From: VXOI01 sp965222025
Lineage (GTDB): Bacteria > Chloroflexota > Dehalococcoidia > Lucifugimonadales > UBA3495
DNA length: 64,000 nt
Direction of reading: 5' to 3'
Assembly (NCBI GenBank): GCA_965222025.1
Contig: CBDCTI010000010.1
Location: 124,001 to 188,000, forward strand
The notes under the pieces were generated by a model, which was given only the letters and a program-made list of their open reading frames with translations, was not told the origin of the DNA and ran no database searches. Shown piece by piece: positions 58,174 to 64,000 of the stretch (the stretch's first letter is position 1; each line of letters opens with the position of its first letter). The position numbers and the translations under genes are program-made.

Positions 58174-59464
58174 CGTCTTGCCTCTGGTCGAGGTAGTCGC
58201 TGTACCAGAGGCTGCCAAGGGGCAGTCCTTCATCGGCCATCGCCTTTACGATGGGGTCGTCGCTGGCGCGGCGGATGGTTGCAAAGCCGTCGTCCTGCTT
58301 TTCCAGCACCCACGTTTCCTCCGGCGTGAGGGCGTCGACGAAGTAGGGCTGATGGGTGGTTACGAAAATCTGGGGCGCGTTTCTTTCGCCGGTGGCGTGG
58401 GCGCGAAATTCGGCGGCCAAGACCTCCAGCAGCTTGTGGTAGAGGCCGTTCTCCGGCTCTTCGATGCAGATGATGGGTGGGGGGCTGGGGTCTTCCATCA
58501 GCAGCAGGTAGGCGAAGAGTTTCAGCGTGCCGTCGGACATCTGCTGGGCGTAAAAGGGGTCTTCGAAGCCTCGTTCATTGAAGCGAAGGAGCAGACGGCC
58601 GTCTTCGCTGCGTTGCGTCTCAATCTTGTCAATGCCCGGTACTCGCCCGGCGATTTTGTGTAAGATGCCATCAAACTCATCCGGGTGTTCCCGCTCCATG
58701 TATTGGACGACGTTGGCCAAATTGTCTCCGTGGATGCTCAGGCGTCTCTGGGGACCGGCTAGCGGCAGGCCGCGGGCGGCGTCCGGGGTGAAGTAGCTCA
58801 AGTACCAGCCTTCGATAAATTCGCGGAAGGCTGCAATTCGCGGATGCTGCTTCATAGCGCCAAGAGTGGCTATGCCGAGCCTGCGGTTGTCTTGGAACTG
58901 GACATTTTCCACATTGTCGTTTTCCGAGGTAGCTTGTCCTCTTTCCGGTAACCGTACAACTTGCCTACCGAAATCAACCACGCCACCTACACTTTCGTCC
59001 ATCTGTTGGCCTTGCGTATCTCCTTTCCAAGCCACCCCCGCTCCGTTGCTCAGCATCAAGAAAGCGCGGGGCTGCCCACCAGCATATTGGCAAAGGAATT
59101 CCAGGGACACGCAGGGACGTCCGGAATCATCTTTGGTGATGGCGAGCATGTACATGATGGGCTGAATCTGCGGTTCCCAACGATAGCAGACTTCGAAGAT
59201 GATATGGTCGTCGCTTCCTTTAGAGCGTATGCGGTCGAAGCCCCCTCGCCCTCGCGCGTCGCAAGCCTCTTCGACTCCCAACTTCAGGCAGTCAGCCAGA
59301 AAGCCGAAGGCGTCGAACAGAGAACTCTTGCCAACCCCGTTCTTACCTATTACGGCGGTCATCGGATTCAGTGGGGCTACATGGGGGTTATTGCCGATCC
59401 TTCCAAGAGTTACATCCCGTAGGACGCGGTAATTTCGGATCCTGATGCCTTCGATTATCGGCAT
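58163..59464 (-). CDS. AAA-family (RecF/SMC-like, AAA_21) ATPase
   Basis: A 433-residue ATPase of the ABC/RecF-like class. Walker A is 'AVIGKNGVGKSSLFDAFG' (about residue 38), a degenerate signature is 'AQQMSDGTLKLFAYLLLM', Walker B is 'PPIICIEEPENGLYHKLLEV', and the H-loop is 'IFVTTHQPYFVDAL'. An N-terminal 'GIRIRNYRVLRDVTLGRIG' strand pair is typical of OLD/RecF-like heads. It lacks a fused nuclease; the DUF4276 gene overlapping its end could supply it. Such ATPases act in phage defence (OLD, PARIS, Gabija) or DNA repair. ATG 59464. Confidence 0.88.
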   Translation of the reverse strand: MPIIEGIRIRNYRVLRDVTLGRIGNNPHVAPLNPMTAVIGKNGVGKSSLFDAFGFLADCLKLGVEEACDARGRGGFDRIRSKGSDDHIIFEVCYRWEPQIQPIMYMLAITKDDSGRPCVSLEFLCQYAGGQPRAFLMLSNGAGVAWKGDTQGQQMDESVGGVVDFGRQVVRLPERGQATSENDNVENVQFQDNRRLGIATLGAMKQHPRIAAFREFIEGWYLSYFTPDAARGLPLAGPQRRLSIHGDNLANVVQYMEREHPDEFDGILHKIAGRVPGIDKIETQRSEDGRLLLRFNERGFEDPFYAQQMSDGTLKLFAYLLLMEDPSPPPIICIEEPENGLYHKLLEVLAAEFRAHATGERNAPQIFVTTHQPYFVDALTPEETWVLEKQDDGFATIRRASDDPIVKAMADEGLPLGSLWYSDYLDQRQDDEF

Positions 59465-59529
59465 GGGACTAAGCCTTCCCTCGCTTGCTCTCCTTCCAAT
59501 AATGTATCACGCTGGCGGTTCACCCCCAC

Positions 59530-59592
59530 CCTGGCCCTCCCCCTGAGGGGGAGGGGATGGAGTAGAGGGGCGGGTTTGAAGCCCGCCTCTAC
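59530..59592. repeat. two palindromic hairpins between the ATPase and GMC genes
   Basis: ccctccccctgagggggagg is a near-perfect palindrome, and gtagaggggcggg / cccgcctctac forms a second stem just after it. They lie downstream of the GMC stop on the minus strand, where they could end transcription, and resemble the hairpins at 42.8 and 51.06 kb. Confidence 0.5.
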
Positions 59593-59597
59593 GCGTT

Positions 59598-61145
59598 TCA
59601 GTTGCCGGATTTGATGAAGTCGGATACTCGTTCGGCGATCATCATGGTGGTTACGTTGGTGTTGGCGCGGACTACGTCGGGCATGACGGAGGCGTCGGCT
59701 ATGCGTAGGTTGGAGACGCCGCGGACTCGGAGCCGCTGGTCGACGACGGCCATGGGGTCGTCTGGGGTGCCCATCTTGCAGGTGCCGGAGATGTGGTAGG
59801 ACGTGCTGATGAAGCGGCGCAGCCATCCGTCCAGCGCTTCGTCTGACTCCAGGTCTGCGGGTGTAGGGGCGATTATCTCCTCGATGATGTCGCCGTAGGC
59901 GCTGTGCTGCAGCAGGGATATGCACTTGCGGACGGCCTCACGCAAACGCTCCCGGTCCCAGTCCTCCTCGAGGTAGCGATAGTCCATGCTGGGATGCGCC
60001 TTCGGGTCTGCTGACGCCAGCCGCAACTCCCCCTTCCCGGCGGCGAGGTACAGGCCGCAGTTGACCGAATGGGCCGGATTGTCGTCGCGGACCACGGTGT
60101 TCAGCGAGGCTGGCGAGAGGATCATGTCGTTAGGTGTTTCCGAGCCGGTGGCGGTGAAACGCAGTCGCAGGGCGCGCATGGCATTGGGGTCAGGAGGGAG
60201 TCCCTCCTTGACCAAGAAGCGGACCGACACATTCGGGTGGTCTCGCATGTTCTGCCCGACGCCGGGAAGTTCCACGGCCACTGGAATGCCCTGGGCCTGA
60301 AGCTGGTCGGCCGGACCGAGTCCTGAGAGCATCAGCAGCTGCGGAGATGCCACGGCCCCGGCGCACAGGATGATCTCGGCTCCTTCGACGACGAAAGTCT
60401 CGCCGTCGCTTTCCACCTCCATGCCGACCGCCCGCCTACCCTCCGGCCCGTCTTCCATCACGATACGGTTGGCCTGGACGTTAGCGCGGATGGTGAGGTT
60501 CAGGCGGTGACGCACCGAATCGATGTAGGCCAGGGCCATGCTCATACGCACGCCGTCGATGTTGTTCTCGGCGCGCAGGCTCACGCCGGTGGCCTCGGGG
60601 TGATTCACATCGGGATGGAAGGGGTACCCGGCGGCGGTGGCGGCCTGGAAGAAAGCCTCCTGGGTCACGGGCCAGGTCTCCCGATGGTGGTGGCGTACCG
60701 GAACCGGGCCGTCGGTGCCGTGGAAGTCGTCATGGAAGTCGGCGTCATTTTCCAGCTTGCGAAAGTAGGGCAGGCAGTCAATGTAGGACCATCCCTCATT
60801 GCCCCAGGAGGCCCAAGTGTCAAAGTCCTCGGGGGCGCCGCGGATGAAGGTCTGGCCGTTGATGGCACTGGAGCCGCCCAGCACCTTGCCGCGGGGCACG
60901 GGCATGGGGGCCTGCTCGTCAGTGGCCCTGCCGGTGAAGGACCAGTTGTAGGGAGAACTGGCGGCGCGGGCCTCGAGGTTTACCGAGCCCCAGCCCAGCC
61001 TGAGCATGTCGGGGAGCTGGGCGAAGTCGGGGAAGTCGGGGCCTGCCTCCAGCAGGAGGACTGACTTTTCCGGGTCCTCGGACAGCCTGGTGGCAACGAT
61101 GCAGCCGGCGGTACCTCCGCCGACAACGATGTAGTCGTATTTCAT
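59598..61145 (-). CDS. GMC family oxidoreductase (choline dehydrogenase-like)
   Basis: A 515-residue FAD enzyme. The FAD-binding start is 'YDYIVVGGGTAGCIVATRLS' (GxGxxG), followed by 'PRGKVLGGSSAINGQTFIRG' (GMC signature 1) and 'GAVASPQLLMLSGLGPAD' (signature 2). The catalytic pair is His in 'TSYHISGTCKMG' and Asn in 'VRANTNVTTMMIAER'. It oxidises an alcohol; choline or another alcohol cannot be distinguished. ATG 61145. Expressed on the minus strand, alone. Confidence 0.94.
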   Translation of the reverse strand: MKYDYIVVGGGTAGCIVATRLSEDPEKSVLLLEAGPDFPDFAQLPDMLRLGWGSVNLEARAASSPYNWSFTGRATDEQAPMPVPRGKVLGGSSAINGQTFIRGAPEDFDTWASWGNEGWSYIDCLPYFRKLENDADFHDDFHGTDGPVPVRHHHRETWPVTQEAFFQAATAAGYPFHPDVNHPEATGVSLRAENNIDGVRMSMALAYIDSVRHRLNLTIRANVQANRIVMEDGPEGRRAVGMEVESDGETFVVEGAEIILCAGAVASPQLLMLSGLGPADQLQAQGIPVAVELPGVGQNMRDHPNVSVRFLVKEGLPPDPNAMRALRLRFTATGSETPNDMILSPASLNTVVRDDNPAHSVNCGLYLAAGKGELRLASADPKAHPSMDYRYLEEDWDRERLREAVRKCISLLQHSAYGDIIEEIIAPTPADLESDEALDGWLRRFISTSYHISGTCKMGTPDDPMAVVDQRLRVRGVSNLRIADASVMPDVVRANTNVTTMMIAERVSDFIKSGN

Positions 61146-61327
61146 GGGTTGCCTCTCATATGGTTTCGGCCATTTTACACGGTGATCGTTACACCGGACT
61201 GCTGACGTGCCTACCGAGCCATCCCCTTACTGCAGCATCGCATTTGGCCAGGGGAATGACTTGGCGGAATGAGGAATCGAGTACGGCAATCCGAGAGAAA
61301 GGGAAACTGGAAGGGGAAGGGGATGTG

Positions 61328-61472
61328 CCTTGGGAGAAACAGGACAGAATTTTTCCGATGAAGTCCCATATTTTCCCACTTTGTCCCAGAATTCGCGTTC
61401 CGTCGTATCTGCGGTGCCCGCTCGGGGGCCAGATTTTCCGATTCCCGTGCCATTTTGTCCCATTTGTCCCAC
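61328..61472 (-). repeat. dispersed repeat, copy 2 (inverted)
   Basis: Reverse complement of the pattern at 19158-19320. The near-identical 27-base block is at 61329-61355 (cttgggagaaacaggacaga and on). The block gaattctgggacaaagtggg is specific to this copy. Confidence 0.6.
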
Positions 61473-61911
61473 CGCCGGTTATCGTCCCCGTTGCGGGCGG
61501 CCATACGGCTACGCCGCCGTCGGGGAATAGACCCTGACTGGCAGGCGTGGCAGCAGTGGGAGCAGGATATGGCACGAAGATGCCACCCGGCCTGACAAAC
61601 AACACAGGAGGGTTGAGATGCGCTGAGCCTTCCTCAAGTTCTGTTTTTCCGCTCATTTCCAGCGATTTCCGCTTATTTGCCATATTCCGCGATACGGGGT
61701 GCAGTGGTCCTTGGGCGTGCCGCCCGGGTTTTTTGATTTTCCTGGCATTTGCTGCCACTCGGGCTGGGCCGCCTCACTGGAGGTGGCTCGGGAATCCTGT
61801 AGGCTGTCAGATAATAGTACATGTATTCTAATACATCGGCAAGGCGGAACTGTCCCGGGGTCTTTCGATTATTAAGAGCTCCTTTTGCACTGAGCTTGTT
61901 GATGAACCGTA

Positions 61912-61943
61912 CGTTCGTGGTTCGACGGGCTCACCATGAACGG
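61912..61943. repeat. REP-like element
   Basis: gttcgtggttcgacgggctc followed by accatgaacgg: outer arms gttcgtgg / ccatgaac are nearly complementary, and the inner ttcgac-ggctca resembles the in-gene repeat at 15681-15701. Intergenic, with no gene function. Confidence 0.5.
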
Positions 61944-62422
61944 ACTGGCGCCGTGCCGGAAAAACCGAAAGGCACTGGGAACTGCCAGGAATTCAGGGTG
62001 ATCGCAGAGTAATAGTGGTAGCCTTTATTTCTGTGCAACGGGAAGAGTGCCACCCGTAGAGAAGAGATCCTTCGCTGCCTTGTCCTTAGCTTCTTTCAGG
62101 ATGACACCGGCGGGGCTCCGCAACCGTCACAGCAAGGGCACAGGGTTGGGAGCACCGTTCACGATCTGCCGGCTGAGGTATTCACATGCCGAAGAAGCGT
62201 AACCAAGACGGGTCCTGTAATGACTACAACGGCCGGCCATGGACACTCCGTACATGACACTCCGCACCGGAAGGGAGGCACTGGCGCCAGCTTCATTTTG
62301 CGGTTGACCGGTGTATGGGCCACTGCTAGAATGCGGCCACCTTTTCCGGGTTGGCCGGACGCTAGTCAGAAGAGAGACACAAGGCTGCCGGGCAGCCTAA
62401 TCCCGCAATGCTGGGGGAGAAA

Positions 62423-62647
62423 ATGGCCAGGAAGTTGAGTGTATCGGTCGACCACAACCTGTGCGTTGGCAATCAGATGTGCGTCTCCATCGCCACGAAG
62501 GCGTTCACGCTCAATGACGACCGGCAGGCAATCCCGGCCGACGTTGACGCCGACACGGAGGAGGTCATCCTCGATGCCGCCGAGCAGTGCCCCATGGCCG
62601 CAATCAGCGTGATGGATGCGGAAACCGGAGAGCAACTCTTCCCTTAG
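62423..62647 (+). CDS. [3Fe-4S]-type small ferredoxin
   Basis: A 74-residue ferredoxin. Cysteine pattern: CVGNQMC near residues 14-20 and CP near residue 56 ('EQCPMAAISVMDAETG'). This Cx5C...CP arrangement, with one Cys position replaced, matches the single-cluster [3Fe-4S] ferredoxins that donate electrons to cytochromes P450 and related monooxygenases. ATG 62423 with a GGGGGAGA site; the ATG at 62408 is less likely. No P450 is in the window. A strong terminator follows. Confidence 0.85.
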   Translation: MARKLSVSVDHNLCVGNQMCVSIATKAFTLNDDRQAIPADVDADTEEVILDAAEQCPMAAISVMDAETGEQLFP

Positions 62648-62672
62648 GTTGACGAGAGTTCCAGGACCTCAT

Positions 62673-62707
62673 GCCCTCCTTTCGCAAGCGCAAAGGAGGG
62701 TTTTTTG
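62673..62707 (+). terminator. intrinsic terminator after the ferredoxin gene
   Basis: ccctccttt and aaaggaggg form a 9-bp stem with inner cgc/gcg, followed by tttttt. It separates the ferredoxin from the methyltransferase gene. Confidence 0.88.
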
Positions 62708-62763
62708 TGGTTTGCGGGCCTGGACTTATGTAGAGTAGGGGAACCATGCCGGGAGAGGGCTGA

Positions 62764-63852
62764 ATGGAGCACCTTTTTCACGCCGGGGACAACCTCGAAG
62801 GGCTGGCACAGCTCGCCGAGTCGGGCTGGCGGGTTGACCTGGTGTACGTCGATCCGCCTTTCGCCACCAACCACGAATTCCTGATGGACTCCGAGCGAGC
62901 CAACACCGTGAGCGCATCGGGGGAACTGGCCTACGCCGATACGCTTACAGGCGATGACTACCTGGAGCAGCTCCGCCTGCGGCTTGAGGCCATCCGGTCG
63001 GTCATGGCGGATGACGGCTCGGTCTACGTTCATACAGACGTCAAGATGGAACACCATGTCAGGCTGCTGATGGACGAGGTGTTCGGGGCGCGTAACTTCC
63101 GGAACAGTATCACGCGGATCAAGTGCAACCCAAAGAACTTCAACCGGTATTCGTACGGGAACATCAAGGACACGGTCCTCTTCTACTCGGTGTCGCCGAA
63201 CCGCATCAAGTGGCATCCGCAGGAGGAGCCGCTTACCGACGAGGACGCGGTCTCGCGCTATCCGCTGGTGGACGACACGGGCCGGCGTTACGCCACCACG
63301 CCGCTGCACGCGCCGGGCATCACACGACGCGGCCCCACGGGCGGCCTGTGGCGAGGGATGCCGCCACCGGCGGGGCGGCACTGGCGCTACACGCCCGATA
63401 AGCTGGAGGAGCTGGAGGAAGCTGGCCTCATCGAATGGAGCAGGACCGGCAACCCGCGCAAGATAATCTACGCGGACCAGTCGGCGGGAAAGCTGCCGCA
63501 GGACGTGTGGATGTACAAGGACCCGCAACGTCCCAGCTATCCAACGCAGAAGAACGCCGCAATGCTGGAGCGGATCATCCTGACCTCTTCGGAGCCGGGG
63601 GACACGGTGCTGGACTGCTACGCGGGCAGTGGCACGACGCTGCTGGAGGCGGCGCGACTGGGGCGGCGGTTTGTCGGCATGGACGACGCGCCGGCGGCGT
63701 GGGAGGTTACCGAGAGGCGGTTGCTGGATGCGGGAGTCGAGTGGGGTGCGCTTGGGGAGGTCTTCAAAAACGCCAGTGGAAGGGAACACCAGGAGCGCGT
63801 TGCTGCCCACAGTGGTTCCCTGTCGTCAGGGGCCACTGGCAACATGCTCTGA
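62764..63852 (+). CDS. DNA methyltransferase (N6-adenine/N4-cytosine type)
   Basis: A 362-residue SAM-dependent DNA methylase. Motif IV is 'VDLVYVDPPFATNHEFLMDS' near residue 30 (DPPF), and motif I 'DTVLDCYAGSGTTLLEAARL' comes near residue 280. The order (IV before I) is the beta class, common for adenine-N6 or cytosine-N4 methylases. The region between holds the target-recognition part (residues 100-260). 'GSVYVHTDVKMEHHVRLLMD' is also family-like. GAGAGG lies six bases before ATG 62764. The recognition site cannot be read from sequence, and no restriction gene is visible, though the next gene is cut by the window edge. Confidence 0.93.
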   Translation: MEHLFHAGDNLEGLAQLAESGWRVDLVYVDPPFATNHEFLMDSERANTVSASGELAYADTLTGDDYLEQLRLRLEAIRSVMADDGSVYVHTDVKMEHHVRLLMDEVFGARNFRNSITRIKCNPKNFNRYSYGNIKDTVLFYSVSPNRIKWHPQEEPLTDEDAVSRYPLVDDTGRRYATTPLHAPGITRRGPTGGLWRGMPPPAGRHWRYTPDKLEELEEAGLIEWSRTGNPRKIIYADQSAGKLPQDVWMYKDPQRPSYPTQKNAAMLERIILTSSEPGDTVLDCYAGSGTTLLEAARLGRRFVGMDDAPAAWEVTERRLLDAGVEWGALGEVFKNASGREHQERVAAHSGSLSSGATGNML

Positions 63853-63927
63853 GGTGGGACGGCCCATTGCCCCTACCAATGAAATGGCCCGATAGGGTCG
63901 AGCAACTCAGGTGGAGCGAGGTGGTCC

Positions 63928-64000
63928 ATGGCTAGCGTTGGGATATGCCTGCTGCTGACAGAGCACGATTTTGACATCGTGGGGCTGGCGCGGAAGGTGG
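63928..64000 (+). CDS. probable luciferase-like oxidoreductase, N-terminal fragment
   Basis: From ATG 63928 the frame reads MASVGICLLLTEHDFDIVGL then ARKV and is open to the window end. The start resembles luciferase-like flavin enzymes (a first beta strand, then a helix beginning near residue 15). A gaggtgg site lies five bases before the ATG. Only 24 residues are visible, so the assignment is weak. Confidence 0.4.
   Translation, partial: MASVGICLLLTEHDFDIVGLARKV

Larger units (their letters stand above)
61146..62422. other. gene-free 1.3-kb region with repeats
   Basis: No supported coding sequence; long minus-strand frames here are low-complexity and follow the repeat in register only by chance. 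It holds the second copy of the 145-163-base dispersed repeat (61328-61472), a REP-like element (61912-61943) and a degenerate 'gatccttcgctgcc...caggatgaca' repeat near 62065-62107. Confidence 0.55.

Noticed and set aside
61189..61758. A 189-residue minus-strand frame, and the peptide EKFCPVSPK shared with a frame near 19.3 kb
   Set aside because: The shared peptide comes from the dispersed DNA repeat. Frames differ along its length and codon use is not protein-like, so it is treated as non-coding.

Overview
The window looks like a chromosomal piece of a GC-rich, free-living bacterium, most likely a Chloroflexota of the SAR202/Dehalococcoidia type. This is an inference from gene content, since there is no rRNA here. 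It has several luciferase-like flavin/F420 monooxygenases, a PPOX-fold F420-type protein, many metal-dependent amidohydrolases, a GMC oxidoreductase, large TRAP transporter genes and an IleRS of the eukaryote-like second type. Housekeeping genes are mixed with accessory catabolic genes and short dispersed repeats.

Layout. 1-5.1 kb: end of a PfkB sugar kinase, a membrane protein, a zinc-ribbon NUDIX hydrolase, ComF, a six-repeat BNR/Asp-box propeller, an acyl-CoA-dehydrogenase-like flavoprotein and a RipA-like membrane protein. 5.4-6.6 kb: an IS630-type element whose transposase is split at a run of seven C. 6.8-10.1 kb: minus-strand block with two poorly known proteins, an HMG-CoA-lyase-like enzyme and a cytochrome P460 lipoprotein. 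10.27-12.4 kb: a complete thiC unit with promoter, TPP riboswitch, intrinsic terminator and thiC. 12.4-16.9 kb: GYD protein, ileS with an altered GIHH signature motif, and fpg. 16.9-17.5 kb: a DinJ/YafQ toxin-antitoxin pair whose toxin is frameshifted. 17.5-23.2 kb: PPOX protein, acetyltransferase, ffh, and a tight minus-strand trio (HAD phosphatase, thpR, AlkA-like glycosylase).

23.3-27.0 kb: a mug-type uracil-DNA glycosylase gene cut by two head-to-tail copies of an IS1182-family element, with CTAG at every junction. Removing the insert restores the frame exactly. 27-36.2 kb: amidohydrolase, proB-proA, a zinc-ribbon protein, mfd, a TlpA-like lipoprotein and tRNA-Pro(CGG). 36.3-45.6 kb: an amidohydrolase, then a TRAP cluster in the order dctM, dctP (frameshifted), dctP, dctQ, dctM. 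Both permeases carry an extra stretch of about 115 residues. 45.8-49.1 kb: minus-strand genes for a double ABM-like protein, a small protein, a UspA-cNMP-domain fusion and a luciferase-like oxidoreductase.

50.2-57.5 kb: a plus-strand block suited to breakdown of organic compounds: dienelactone hydrolase, MFS carrier, two luciferase-like monooxygenases, an MDR reductase and an amidohydrolase. 57.6-59.5 kb: an overlapping AAA-ATPase plus DUF4276 (Toprim-like) pair resembling a split OLD or PARIS-like defence module; this is the best candidate for an uncharacterised system. 59.6-64 kb: GMC oxidoreductase, a long non-coding repeat region, a [3Fe-4S]-type ferredoxin, a beta-order DNA methyltransferase and the start of another probable luciferase-like gene.
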